Positions 25,276-33,974 of a stretch of 64,000 nt of DNA are shown piece by piece. Position numbers and translations under genes: made by a program. The notes beneath the pieces were generated by a model, which saw only the letters and a list, made by a program, of their open reading frames with translations, was not told the DNA's origin and did not search any database. Numbering within the stretch: position 1 is the first letter of the stretch; every line of letters starts with the position of its first letter. Source of the DNA: a bacterium (lineage in GTDB: Bacteria; Electryoneota; B3-LCP); NCBI GenBank assembly GCA_026394195.1, contig JAPKYS010000017.1:1-64000 (forward strand), read 5' to 3'.

Positions 25276-26448
25276 ATGGCAAAATCGGAAATCGCTTACC
25301 ACCCGGCTGCGACTGAGACAGAACCGCTCCCGCAGATTTTCCGTCAGAGCTTCCTGGATTCTTCGGATGCCATCATGATCACTGACCGTCAGGGTGTGAT
25401 TGTCGACGTAAATCCCGCGTTCAGTAAGATCTATGGATACCCAAGGGACGAAATTTTGGGTAAAACCCCACGAGCGTTGCGAAGTCCCTTTTCAGCACCC
25501 GAGTTGTATCTGCAAATGTGGAAGGAAATCCTTGACCCAGAGATAGGTTATTGGAAAGGGGAGATTACAAATCGGTGTAAAAATGGGAAACTGGTGCCGG
25601 TCTTACTTTCGATTACACCTATTCGAGATATTATGGGTGAGACGACGCACTATATGGGTCTCGCCATCAATATTTCCGAAAAGCGGACCCTCGAAGCCAA
25701 GGTGGAACGGTTGCGGCGGGAATATGGCGCCTTTTTACGCCACGAGATGCGCAACATGCTGGCGGCGATTATCGGCTATATTGAGTTGGCGCTGAATTTT
25801 GCCGAGCCCGTCCCGCCCCGTTTGAAAAAATATCTCGACTCCGCCCAGAATTCCACGCTCTCATCGTTGAAAGTCATCGATATGTTGCGGGAATTGGACT
25901 ATTATGAAATGGGTCGTACCAAGCTGGATAAACAATTCTGCTCTCTTAATAATCTATTGCAGAATGCCATCAAGCATCTTCGGCCCCTGGCTCAGGAAAG
26001 CGGCATCGAAATCGTCATCGCTCAGGAATTGCCCCGAGATGAAGTGAATGTCGACCTGACCAAGATGGAATTGGTATTCATCAATCTAATCAAGAATGCC
26101 ATCGAACATGTCGCCAGAATTCCTGGAGAAGCAGTTCGGGTCCGTATTTATGAAGATTTTGGCTGGCCGGCGGTGAGTATCAACAACCACGGGACGCCAA
26201 TTCCACCTGAACGGTTAGCCGGATTTTTCGAAAGATTCAATACCACCAAAAAGGAACACGGCGGTACCGGTCTGGGAACGACCTTCGCCGAACTAATCAC
26301 CCGCGCGCATGGCGGTGAAATTCGAGTTTCATCCTCACCGATAGATGGAACTACCGTCACGCTGCGGTTTCCACAGATCCTCGATCAGCAGCTAAAACAG
26401 GCTGATCGATATAGCAATGACGACCGAGGGTATCATGAAAAATGCTAA
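25276..26448 (+). CDS. PAS-domain sensor histidine kinase (soluble)
   Basis: 390 residues, no membrane segment. The PAS domain (about 25-135) has the usual DAIMITDRQG, NPAFSKIYGY and GLAINISEKRTLE elements. A short coiled coil leads to an H-box FLRHEMRNMLAAIIGYIEL, then an ATPase domain with INLIKNAIEH (N box) and GGTGLGTTFAELI (G2). The G1 box is degenerate (INNHGTPIPPE instead of DxGxG), so ATP binding may be atypical. No response regulator is adjacent. The last 14 bases overlap the lipoprotein gene. Confidence 0.85.
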   Translation: MAKSEIAYHPAATETEPLPQIFRQSFLDSSDAIMITDRQGVIVDVNPAFSKIYGYPRDEILGKTPRALRSPFSAPELYLQMWKEILDPEIGYWKGEITNRCKNGKLVPVLLSITPIRDIMGETTHYMGLAINISEKRTLEAKVERLRREYGAFLRHEMRNMLAAIIGYIELALNFAEPVPPRLKKYLDSAQNSTLSSLKVIDMLRELDYYEMGRTKLDKQFCSLNNLLQNAIKHLRPLAQESGIEIVIAQELPRDEVNVDLTKMELVFINLIKNAIEHVARIPGEAVRVRIYEDFGWPAVSINNHGTPIPPERLAGFFERFNTTKKEHGGTGLGTTFAELITRAHGGEIRVSSSPIDGTTVTLRFPQILDQQLKQADRYSNDDRGYHEKC

Positions 26449-26848
26449 GATGATTGGTATCATTCTGTTAGCTTTTCTATTTCTGGGATTGCTGTCAGGA
26501 TGTGCAGGTTCACAGAAGGGGAAATCACAAATGCAGGCGCGTGCGCAGCGAGTTCAAGCTGCTCTGACGGACCTGGTCAGCGCTCTGCAAACTTACAAGG
26601 ATGAGAAAGGTTATTTCCCCAAAGGGCTGGCAATCCTGCGGGATGGCCATTATTTCTCGCTGATGCCGGATCTGGAAAAGGAGTGGACCTTCAACTACTA
26701 TCCTGATGGCGGGCAGATCATGATGGTCGATGCGGTCAGCAGAGCGGAGATGTCCGATGGAGCGGGGCATAAAATAGTCTACCGTCCGCGCGATCAGGTT
26801 TGGGAAGGCTATGGGATTACTGATTTCAACAAAAAAGTGAAGAAATGA
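26435..26848 (+). CDS. Predicted lipoprotein of unknown function
   Basis: 137 residues from ATG 26435, chosen because it gives a clean lipoprotein signal: basic start MKNAKM, hydrophobic core, lipobox LLSGC. A start at 26417 would only add six residues. The mature part has a helix (QRVQAALTDLVSALQTYKDE) followed by GYFPKGL and a small beta region. That resembles the soluble part of type II pseudopilins, but the pilin methylation motif is absent. It overlaps the 3' end of the histidine kinase gene and is likely co-expressed. Confidence 0.75.
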   Translation: MKNAKMIGIILLAFLFLGLLSGCAGSQKGKSQMQARAQRVQAALTDLVSALQTYKDEKGYFPKGLAILRDGHYFSLMPDLEKEWTFNYYPDGGQIMMVDAVSRAEMSDGAGHKIVYRPRDQVWEGYGITDFNKKVKK

Positions 26849-26976
26849 CTCTGGGTGGCAGTCCCCTATCTGTGAGGCAGAGCGGCACTCTCTGCAAATC
26901 TATCGCGGATCCTTTCCGACGCTTCTGCATCTAATGGTTAAAGAAGATAAACACCCGTAAACCTAAAAATGCAACT

Positions 26977-27168
26977 ATGCCGATTTTCGAATACCATTGC
27001 CCAGACTGCCGTAAGGATTTTGAAGAACTCAGGTCTTCCGCTGACCGCGATGAACCATTGCACTGTCCGAACTGCCGGAGTGTGCGCCCCGAACGCAAGG
27101 TTTCCCTCTTCTCGGGGTTAGGCAGCATCCTGAATACGTCCTGCTCACCCCGCGGAGGATTTTCCTGA
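26977..27168 (+). CDS. FmdB-family zinc-ribbon protein
   Basis: 63 residues beginning MPIFEYHCPDC, with CPDC (9-12) and CPNC (32-35) forming a zinc ribbon, the FmdB/CxxC_CxxC_SSSS pattern. The tail (SLFSGLGSILNTSC) also fits the family. These small proteins are of uncertain role, often called regulatory. It stands alone, followed by a terminator shared with thiD. Confidence 0.85.
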   Translation: MPIFEYHCPDCRKDFEELRSSADRDEPLHCPNCRSVRPERKVSLFSGLGSILNTSCSPRGGFS

Positions 27169-27211
27169 GGTTAAGAGAACCAGAGCCGGAGGCTCAAAAA
27201 TACTTAAACGG

Positions 27212-27241
27212 AAACCCCGAGCAGCGCCTGGCTCGGGGTTT
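27212..27241. terminator. Bidirectional terminator between fmdB and thiD
   Basis: AAACCCCGAGC, 8-nt loop, GCTCGGGGTTT: an 11-bp stem between two convergent genes. Confidence 0.85.
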
Positions 27242-27269
27242 ATCATTATTCATTGATCTCGCATTGTAT

Positions 27270-28106
27270 TTAGATGGGATTGAGCGCCTCGGGAAGATTC
27301 AGAAAACCCACGTTCGAAGAGTAACCGGTTGAGTATGCTCCCGCGAGGGCGGATTCGACAAATCTGATTCCCGCCCCGACTGCTTCGGATAGCGGTATTC
27401 CTTTGGAAAGAAAAGCAGCGACCGCCGCTGCTAAGGCGCAACCCGTACCGCGCACGTTGAGACCTTCTCTCTGCCTCTGGTGAGGAAAACGAGTTATCTT
27501 CCCATTATCGGCAAGAACGTCGACCACCTCGCCTTGTAGATGCCCCCCTTTAAGCAGCACGGCGCACCCCCATCGTTTTGAGAGTTTACCGGCACAAGTC
27601 TCCATATCGGTGATTGTTATTAACCTCGTGCCGCTGAATGATTCAGCTTCATCCAGGTTAGGAGTGATGAGTTGACAATAAGGGAAAAGCTCCTTTTCCA
27701 GAGTCCGCAGCGCATGTGGAACGATCAACGCTCCTCCACCGGATGCCGTCAGGACAGGATCGAGAACTACGGGCAACTCGGAAGCGCGCAGAAATAATCC
27801 GACCGCTTTGATTGCCCCGGCGCTGTAGAGCATCCCGATCTTGATGGCTCCAAGATGGAACTCATCCTGAATGATCTGCAATTCACGCTTGATGAATGCC
27901 GCGGACAGCGGTTGCACCTGGGCTACGCCATTGGTTCCTTGAGCCGCGACGGAGGTCAAGACCGCCAGAGGGTGGAATCCCAGAGCTCGAAATACTGCCG
28001 AATCCATCAAAATGCCCGCTCCTGCCGTAGGATCGAATCCCGCGATGGTCAGCAATGCCTCTTTTCTATCAGGGTTGGTTGGTTGAAGCTGGATTGAAGT
28101 GGTCAT
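27270..28106 (-). CDS. thiD: Hydroxymethylpyrimidine/phosphomethylpyrimidine kinase ThiD
   Basis: 278 residues. It carries TIAGFDPTAGAG at the start, DPVLTASGGGAL, TPNLDEAESFSG and the ribokinase-fold active-site motif GTGCALAAAVAAFLSKG. It makes HMP-PP for thiamine synthesis. It overlaps the 3' end of thiL by 38 nt, so the two thiamine genes are translationally linked. No TPP riboswitch is evident upstream of this cluster. Confidence 0.93.
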   Translation of the reverse strand: MTTSIQLQPTNPDRKEALLTIAGFDPTAGAGILMDSAVFRALGFHPLAVLTSVAAQGTNGVAQVQPLSAAFIKRELQIIQDEFHLGAIKIGMLYSAGAIKAVGLFLRASELPVVLDPVLTASGGGALIVPHALRTLEKELFPYCQLITPNLDEAESFSGTRLITITDMETCAGKLSKRWGCAVLLKGGHLQGEVVDVLADNGKITRFPHQRQREGLNVRGTGCALAAAVAAFLSKGIPLSEAVGAGIRFVESALAGAYSTGYSSNVGFLNLPEALNPI

Positions 28107-29079
28107 AGGCTTGGGGAACGAGTTCTTCGATTTTGCCGTCCCGGCGCTGCAAATATAATCCGGATGGTGCGGTTATCTCGCCGATTGGATAGATTTTCTT
28201 GTGCAGACGGTTCTCTGCTTCATTTTGCAGGGTAGTAAAATCCGATCTGCTGGAAGCGCCCAACAATTTATAGTCTTCGCCGCCCTTCATACACCAGCTT
28301 AGATGCTCCAATTGATTCATCTGGGCAAACTGCCTTAGTTCCGGACTTACAGGCAGCAATTCTTCTTGTAGGATTGCGCCGACGTCCGAGGCTTTTAAGA
28401 TATGTCCCAAATCTCCCGTCAAACCGTCGGATATGTCGATCATTGCATGAACCAGACCGGTTTCGGCGCACAGTCTGCCGAGATCGATTTCCGGTTCTGG
28501 CTGTAGAAATGCCTCCAACAGCGACGGGTCCACGTCATCAGCACAATGTCCCAGCAGCGCGTGTAGACCAGCTGCCGCATCACCTAAGTGACCCGAAACC
28601 CAAATCACGTCGCCTGGGCTGGCTCCGCTCCGCTTGATAACCTGATCCTGTCTTGCAATACCACCAGCGCTGACTGCAACCATTAAATCCTGTTTCGCTG
28701 CGGTGGTGTCGCCCCCCAGGAGGCTGACCTGGTATTTCTGCGCCAGCGCTTGAAAACCCCTGCGGAATTCCATGATTTCCGTCTCGGACCAGGAAGGTGG
28801 GATAGCCAGAGCCAAATGTGTATGCAGGGGGCGACCACCCATTGCTGCGATATCAGAAAGATTAACCGCCAGCGATTTCCAGCCCAACTGAAAAAGAGAA
28901 CCCCAGTTTTTACTGAAATGAACTCTCTCGATCAATAGATCTACAGTCTGCAAATAGAGATCGCCACCCATTTGCTGGATGGCGATCGCCGAAGCGTCAT
29001 CCCCCGGCCCTATAGCAACCTCCTGACCCAACGACCAGCCGGAAACCAGTTTTTCGATCAACTGGAATTCTCCGATCAT
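28069..29079 (-). CDS. thiL: Thiamine-monophosphate kinase ThiL
   Basis: 336 residues. GPGDDASAI and DLLIERVHF near the start, SLGGDTTAAK, ISDGLTGDLGHI and the end motif KGGEDYKLL mark the AIR-synthase-like fold of ThiL. It converts thiamine phosphate to the diphosphate cofactor. Its ATG overlaps the stop of the upstream protease gene by 4 nt, and its 3' end overlaps thiD. Assignment is secure. Confidence 0.94.
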   Translation of the reverse strand: MIGEFQLIEKLVSGWSLGQEVAIGPGDDASAIAIQQMGGDLYLQTVDLLIERVHFSKNWGSLFQLGWKSLAVNLSDIAAMGGRPLHTHLALAIPPSWSETEIMEFRRGFQALAQKYQVSLLGGDTTAAKQDLMVAVSAGGIARQDQVIKRSGASPGDVIWVSGHLGDAAAGLHALLGHCADDVDPSLLEAFLQPEPEIDLGRLCAETGLVHAMIDISDGLTGDLGHILKASDVGAILQEELLPVSPELRQFAQMNQLEHLSWCMKGGEDYKLLGASSRSDFTTLQNEAENRLHKKIYPIGEITAPSGLYLQRRDGKIEELVPQAYDHFNPASTNQP

Positions 29080-30770
29080 TTTTCGCTTCCCAAAGCCTGT
29101 TCACTGCCCATCAGGATCTTGTGGTAAGCGTATTCATCCTTAAGCAGGTTCAGAGCAGCTTGCAATTGTGGGTCTGAATTCAATCCGGCAAAAACTCTCC
29201 CTTTGGATCCCTCTTTCAGTCCTGCCAGCTCTTTGTTTAGACCATCAGAAATAAAATCCTGGTGCTGTCCGAAGTAATTGGGGCGGGAAGCTTCAATTTG
29301 ACTTTTCAGGTTTTCCAGGTTATTCTCCAGGTCCTTCGAAAGGGTCGAATCTTTTTTCGCCAGGGCGGTAAGCTGAGTAAACTGCTGCTCCAATTCGCTC
29401 AGGAATTGGAAACCTTTGTCGTTCAAATACTGTTTGAACTCCTCAAGTATTTGCGGCGTTATCTGGAATTGTGATTGCTCGGTATGCTTCGATACGTAGT
29501 CCGATGCGAAATCGAAAAGGTATCCGGCACGGATCAATTCAGTCTCATAGCGATCGAAGTTCTGCGGAGCAACTTCTTCATCCGGCTTGATGCCCCCCCC
29601 GCCGTGCACGATTCGACCGGCTCTGGTGAGATAATCTTTCTCGGTGATCAGGCTGTCGTCGGTTGAAGCCGGCCGCATGATCGCTCCTTTTTCTTCGTCA
29701 TAGTAATCAAGTTTCTGGATGAGCCTCCCGGAAGGAGTATAGTATCTCGCCGTGGTGATTTTCAGCGACTGACCGTCGGGGAAATCAACCAAGGTCTGAA
29801 CCAGTCCTTTGCCAAAGGTCGTTTTTCCCACGACAACCGCTCGATCAAGGTCCTGAAGCGCTCCGGAAACAATCTCGGATGCTGACGCAGACCCTTCATC
29901 GACCAGGACCACCATGGGAAGAGACAGACAGACCGGGTCCAATTGACAGGTATATTTACGCTTGGATGATTCTTCACGGCCCATGGTGCTGACGACCTCT
30001 TCACCCTTAGCCAGGAAGTTCTGGCTGACGTCGACTGACGCGGGCAGCAATCCTCCAGGATTGTTGCGCAAGTCCAATATGATGGACGTCATGCCTTGAG
30101 TTTTAAGCTGTTCAAGAGCCTTTCTCACCTCTTCACCGGCGTTCCGTGAAAAGCGGGTCAGTTTGATGTAACCCACATTTCCTTCGATGATACCGGAACA
30201 GGAAACGTCCTTGACGGTTATCATCGCCCGCTCCAGCGTGAAGGTCATCGGGTCGGGCACTCCGCTGCGTTCAATTTTGATGGTAACGGTAGTTCCGACG
30301 TCACCGCGTAGCAGTTCAGCCGCATCAGACGTAGTAAATCCGTCGGTTGATTTTCCTTCGATTTCGATGATTTTATCACCCGGCTTGATACCCAACCTTT
30401 GTGCGGGTGTGTCATCCATGGGTGAAATCACGGTAAGAATTTTATCCTTACCTCGCACGCCGATCTCAATTCCCACACCGCCATATTCTCCCGCCGTCAT
30501 GATGTGCAGGTCGTCCGCCTGGTCATTATCCAGAAAAACGGTGTACGGATCGAGTGTAGACAGCATACCGTCAATCCCGGCTCGCATGAATTTCTGCGGA
30601 TCGATCAGATCGACGTAGCGTGTATTGATCTCGCGATAAACTGCTCCATAGACCCCAATATTGTCTTTGATTTGCAGGTAGAGATCATTCCCGGTCACAA
30701 CCGGATCTGCCGCCGCCGTCAGCGCGTACAGCAGGATCAACGTTATCAGTGAATTTCTCAGGCGTCTCAT
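29076..30770 (-). CDS. S41 C-terminal processing peptidase (Ctp/Prc-like)
   Basis: 564 residues from ATG 30770. This start has GAGGAA 6 nt upstream and a signal peptide directly after it (RNSLITLILLYALTAAADP); a start 14 codons earlier does not. PDZ at about 80-175 (GVGIEIGVRG, IKPGDKIIEIEG). The S41 domain carries LRNNPGGLLPASVDV and the catalytic Ser/Lys pair in EGSASASEIVSGAL and GKTTFGKGLVQT. A helical C-terminal region of 150 residues is longer than usual. These periplasmic proteases trim C-termini of envelope proteins. It is the first gene of a Ctp-thiL-thiD run, an unusual pairing. Confidence 0.92.
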   Translation of the reverse strand: MRRLRNSLITLILLYALTAAADPVVTGNDLYLQIKDNIGVYGAVYREINTRYVDLIDPQKFMRAGIDGMLSTLDPYTVFLDNDQADDLHIMTAGEYGGVGIEIGVRGKDKILTVISPMDDTPAQRLGIKPGDKIIEIEGKSTDGFTTSDAAELLRGDVGTTVTIKIERSGVPDPMTFTLERAMITVKDVSCSGIIEGNVGYIKLTRFSRNAGEEVRKALEQLKTQGMTSIILDLRNNPGGLLPASVDVSQNFLAKGEEVVSTMGREESSKRKYTCQLDPVCLSLPMVVLVDEGSASASEIVSGALQDLDRAVVVGKTTFGKGLVQTLVDFPDGQSLKITTARYYTPSGRLIQKLDYYDEEKGAIMRPASTDDSLITEKDYLTRAGRIVHGGGGIKPDEEVAPQNFDRYETELIRAGYLFDFASDYVSKHTEQSQFQITPQILEEFKQYLNDKGFQFLSELEQQFTQLTALAKKDSTLSKDLENNLENLKSQIEASRPNYFGQHQDFISDGLNKELAGLKEGSKGRVFAGLNSDPQLQAALNLLKDEYAYHKILMGSEQALGSEK

Positions 30771-30837
30771 CGTATTCCTCGTGAACACAAGCTGTATTCT
30801 TGTCTGCCGCATTCAAGCAGCAAGGGTCCCTATCTCT

Positions 30838-31869
30838 TTATTTATCGTTTAACTTATTGCGAATATGCAGCATTTGGAATGCCATCCTGACGGCAAGCAG
30901 CATGGAGTGGTGGTCTGCGATAAATTTTCCCGCGATGTCAAAGGCGGTGCCATGGTCCGGCGAGGTGCGCGGAAAAGGCAATCCGCCCGTTAGATTTACG
31001 GCTCGTCCGAAACCTGCCATCTTGATCGGGATCATCCCCTGGTCATGATACATCGCCAGTATTGCACCATACTCCCGTCGACGCGGGAAAAGGGTATCCG
31101 CCGGAAGCGGCCCTTCAACCAGGATACCCGAATTTCGAGCGCTTTCAATCGCCGGGCGGATGATTTCAGCTTCCTCACTGCCGAAAATACCGCCATCTGA
31201 AGCGTGCGGGTTCATCGAACAGACACCAATTCGCGGTTGGGTAAGTCTAAACCAACCAACCATCGTCTTATGTAATACGTTGATTTTGCGTCGGATTAAG
31301 TCGAGATTTAGAAATTGGCTCACATCTTTGAGGGCGCAATGGGTTGTTGCCAATCCTACATGAAATTTTCCGGTCGTCAAAATCATCACATGGTCAGGCG
31401 AGCCCGTCAAATCCGCCAGCATCTCGGTCTGTCCGGGAAAACGATATCCTGCTAAATGCAGCGCTTCCTTGCAGGATGGCGCAGTGACCAGAGCTCCTGC
31501 CTCTCCTTTAAGACAGGCATCGACGCCCAGAACGATCCCTCGCCCGGAAATGGCTCCAGCCTCTTCGCAAATTTTTCCGTATTCAGGGATAAAATCAGCC
31601 GCGCCATCCGGTTCAATGACCGGAATTGCCGACCACATCTGACCCATCCCTATGGATTTCACCCGCTGCAGAGCGAGTGGTTCCACCAGATGTGAGTTTA
31701 TTTCCTGCAATTGGCGTATCGACCCGGCGAGAATCACTCGATTCTGAAAATTCCTGGATAGGGAACTCAGCGCTTTTAAGGTGACTTCCGGTCCGATCCC
31801 GTTTGGGTCGCCGCAATTTATAAGGATGGGTGTCAAGCTGTGATGGCTGGTTATTCGTTGTGTTCGCAA
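30838..31869 (-). CDS. pdxA: 4-hydroxythreonine-4-phosphate dehydrogenase PdxA
   Basis: 343 residues. GDPNGIGPEV at the start, the metal-binding His set (THCALKDV, MNPHASDGG, YHDQGMIPIK) and the end motif TSPDHGTAFDIAGK are those of PdxA, an NAD-dependent step of vitamin B6 synthesis. There is no ATG at the N-terminus: TTG 31869 is listed, while TTG 31836 gives MTPILINCGDPNG, closer to the usual start. A promoter at 31882-31910 predicts a very short leader for either choice. Confidence 0.92.
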   Translation of the reverse strand: MRTQRITSHHSLTPILINCGDPNGIGPEVTLKALSSLSRNFQNRVILAGSIRQLQEINSHLVEPLALQRVKSIGMGQMWSAIPVIEPDGAADFIPEYGKICEEAGAISGRGIVLGVDACLKGEAGALVTAPSCKEALHLAGYRFPGQTEMLADLTGSPDHVMILTTGKFHVGLATTHCALKDVSQFLNLDLIRRKINVLHKTMVGWFRLTQPRIGVCSMNPHASDGGIFGSEEAEIIRPAIESARNSGILVEGPLPADTLFPRRREYGAILAMYHDQGMIPIKMAGFGRAVNLTGGLPFPRTSPDHGTAFDIAGKFIADHHSMLLAVRMAFQMLHIRNKLNDK

Positions 31870-31881
31870 TTTGCATCTTTG

Positions 31882-31910
31882 AATCTACTAAATATTTGAC
31901 TCAAAGTCAA
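31882..31910 (-). promoter_or_regulatory. Sigma70-type promoter of pdxA
   Basis: Minus strand TTGACT, 17-nt spacer, TAGATT. The -35 and spacer also contain the inverted repeat TTGACTTTGAGTCAA, a possible operator. Confidence 0.6.
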
Positions 31911-32036
31911 GCCAAAGCGTTGTCTTTACTATCCACCGAACGTCATAGGAGTCCTCGGAACCCAATACCAACTGAACGGTTATTAATGAAACTCGACGAA
32001 TGACCTCATATGAAATCGAAAATAAATTGACCGAAT

Positions 32037-32570
32037 ATGGACCTGACTGAAAAATTCGTGCGCGGGGAATTAGTCTTCGAGGGCCGGTTGTTGAAAGTTC
32101 ACCGAGACGTGGTGCAGTTGCCCGACGGTCATGAAGAAGTCCGTGAGGTGATGCGGCATCCCGGCGCCGCCGTAGTGATCCCCTATCTCGATGATGGCAG
32201 AATCGTCATGGTGCGGCAATACCGTTATGCCCTCTCATCCGAAACGCTGGAATTGCCCGCCGGAAAACTCGATTCCGACGAAGATCCCCTGGTTTGTGCC
32301 CGCCGTGAGCTTTCCGAAGAGACCGGTTACGAAGCCAACCACTGGACTCACCTCTTTTGCACCTATCCTGCGCCCGGTTACACGGACGAATTGCTCTGGA
32401 TCTACCTGGCGGAGGACTTGATCCCTGGTCCCAATCATCCCGATCCTGACGAGCAACTGCTGGTTGTGCATATGCCTCTGGAGCAAGCCTTGCTGAAGAT
32501 CAAGCAAGGGCAGATCACCGACTGCAAAACCCTGTCTGCCTTGCTTTTCCTCCAGGTCTTTCACCGCTGA
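32037..32570 (+). CDS. Nudix hydrolase, ADP-ribose pyrophosphatase-like
   Basis: 177 residues with the Nudix box GKLDSDEDPLVCARRELSEETGY in standard spacing (Gly, Glu, REL, EE, G all present). The preceding LPAGKL and following YPAPGYTDELLWIYLA are typical of ADP-ribose pyrophosphatases (NudF). It removes toxic or signalling ADP-sugars. It diverges from pdxA. Confidence 0.9.
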   Translation: MDLTEKFVRGELVFEGRLLKVHRDVVQLPDGHEEVREVMRHPGAAVVIPYLDDGRIVMVRQYRYALSSETLELPAGKLDSDEDPLVCARRELSEETGYEANHWTHLFCTYPAPGYTDELLWIYLAEDLIPGPNHPDPDEQLLVVHMPLEQALLKIKQGQITDCKTLSALLFLQVFHR

Positions 32571-32647
32571 TGGATGATCGACTGCCATCCGGATTCGTAT
32601 CATTGCTTAAAATCCTCACTGAGGCATGTCGCCGGACGAAATTCTGC

Positions 32648-32676
32648 TTGACAACGCTGTACAATTAAGTTATCTT
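32648..32676 (+). promoter_or_regulatory. Sigma70-type promoter of the phoH leader
   Basis: TTGACA, 17-nt spacer, TATCTT. The predicted start is near 32683. Confidence 0.7.
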
Positions 32677-32682
32677 ATACTG

Positions 32683-32815
32683 CTAAGAAGGAACTAACAA
32701 CCTAAAGGTTAATGGCTGAAGCAAATATCAATCATTTACACTCTTATGGTGAGATATCATACGAATGCGAATGCTCCGCGCCAGCCCATCCTGCCCGGAG
32801 CATTTATTTTTTTTA
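32683..32815 (+). ncRNA. Candidate 130-nt leader or small RNA ending at an intrinsic terminator
   Basis: It runs from the predicted start of the 32648 promoter to the terminator at 32770-32815. It contains a small hairpin (AACC-TAAA-GGTT at 32699-32710) and a possible 34-codon reading frame from ATG 32712 that runs into the terminator. Because phoH begins only 23 nt after the T-run, this could be an attenuated leader or an independent small RNA. Confidence 0.45.
32770..32815 (+). terminator. Intrinsic terminator directly upstream of phoH
   Basis: AATGCTCCG and CGGAGCATT (9 bp), 17-nt loop, followed by TATTTTTTTT. Confidence 0.85.
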
Positions 32816-32837
32816 ATCCAAACCATGTCGGAACGCC

Positions 32838-33857
32838 ATGAAATCTTCACTTGAAAACAGCGAAACGCCGCACCCACACGCTGACGAAAAAACCGACGTC
32901 GAACGGGTTGAGATTCCCTTGAAGCAGGGAGAACTGTTCATTTTTGCGGGGGTGAACGACCGGCATTTGAAGGTTCTGCGAGCCTGTTTATCCGCCAGAT
33001 TGATCATCAATAACGAAACAGTTGTGATTATGGGTTCCGCCGAACACGTGGCGCAAGCTCGCGGCGTGGTGCAGGAACTCCTGAACATCGTGCGGCAGCG
33101 TGGCAATCTGGATACCGAAGACATTGAAACCGTCTCACGGTTGTCCTCCTCGAAAAAGACGCGGGCAATCGGAGATGAAGCGCCCTCTTCATTTTCGACG
33201 ATTGAAACGCCCGAAAAAAGAATTTATCTCCGCAGTGCCAACCAGGATAAATACTACCAGGCATCGAAAAATAACGACATTGTTTTTGCTATAGGTCCCG
33301 CTGGAACCGGTAAGAGCTATATCGCCGTTGCCATGGCGGTGCAGGCTCTGATCAGCCACGAAGTCAAGAGAATTGTTTTAGTGCGTCCCGCAGTCGAAGC
33401 AGGCGAAAATCTGGGATTTTTGCCCGGTGATTTAAAAGAAAAGGTAGATCCCTATTTCCGTCCTCTGTACGATGCCTTGATGGAGATGATTTCGATGGAG
33501 CGCCTGAAGCGCTATATCGAGCGCAACACCATCGAAATTGCGCCGCTGGCTTACATGCGCGGCCGCACGCTCTCCGATTCGTTCGTCATATTGGACGAAG
33601 CCCAGAACACGACCGGCGATCAGATGAAAATGTTTCTGACGCGTTTGGGGTTGCATTCGAAAGCCGTCATTACCGGAGATCTTACGCAGATCGATCTGCC
33701 GCGTAAGGATGAGTCCGGTCTATTGAAAGTCACCCGCGTTCTGCGCGACATCCCCGGCATCGAATTTATTGAATTGACCGAAAGTGACACGGCTCGACAT
33801 GAACTGGTGCGCCGTATCATCATCGCATATCAGGAATTCCAGAACAACGGCAAATAA
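32838..33857 (+). CDS. PhoH-family ATPase (YbeZ-like)
   Basis: 339 residues. A small KH-like N-terminal part (about 20-95) precedes the P-loop ATPase, with Walker A GPAGTGKS (153-160), RPAVEAGENLGFLPGD and Walker B SFVILDEAQN. PhoH/YbeZ proteins partner with the RNase YbeY in ribosome maturation, and ybeY follows here 117 nt downstream, supporting the assignment. The gene lies behind a promoter-terminator leader that may control it. Confidence 0.93.
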   Translation: MKSSLENSETPHPHADEKTDVERVEIPLKQGELFIFAGVNDRHLKVLRACLSARLIINNETVVIMGSAEHVAQARGVVQELLNIVRQRGNLDTEDIETVSRLSSSKKTRAIGDEAPSSFSTIETPEKRIYLRSANQDKYYQASKNNDIVFAIGPAGTGKSYIAVAMAVQALISHEVKRIVLVRPAVEAGENLGFLPGDLKEKVDPYFRPLYDALMEMISMERLKRYIERNTIEIAPLAYMRGRTLSDSFVILDEAQNTTGDQMKMFLTRLGLHSKAVITGDLTQIDLPRKDESGLLKVTRVLRDIPGIEFIELTESDTARHELVRRIIIAYQEFQNNGK

Positions 33858-33974
33858 AATTTAACAGACAATCAACCATTGCAATAACATGTGAGCTCTT
33901 ATTTAGCTTGCCTTTGCTGATAAATTGTATTATTTTACCTGATTAGCGTTACAAAATACTTCCCACGTGCACCA

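Noticed and set aside
28069..30837. TPP riboswitch near thiL/thiD
   Set aside because: No CTGAGA...ACC(T)GA core was found upstream of the Ctp-thiL-thiD run.
32712..32816. 34-codon frame in the phoH leader called as a gene
   Set aside because: No Shine-Dalgarno and the last codons are the terminator stem and T-run; kept only as a possible leader peptide.
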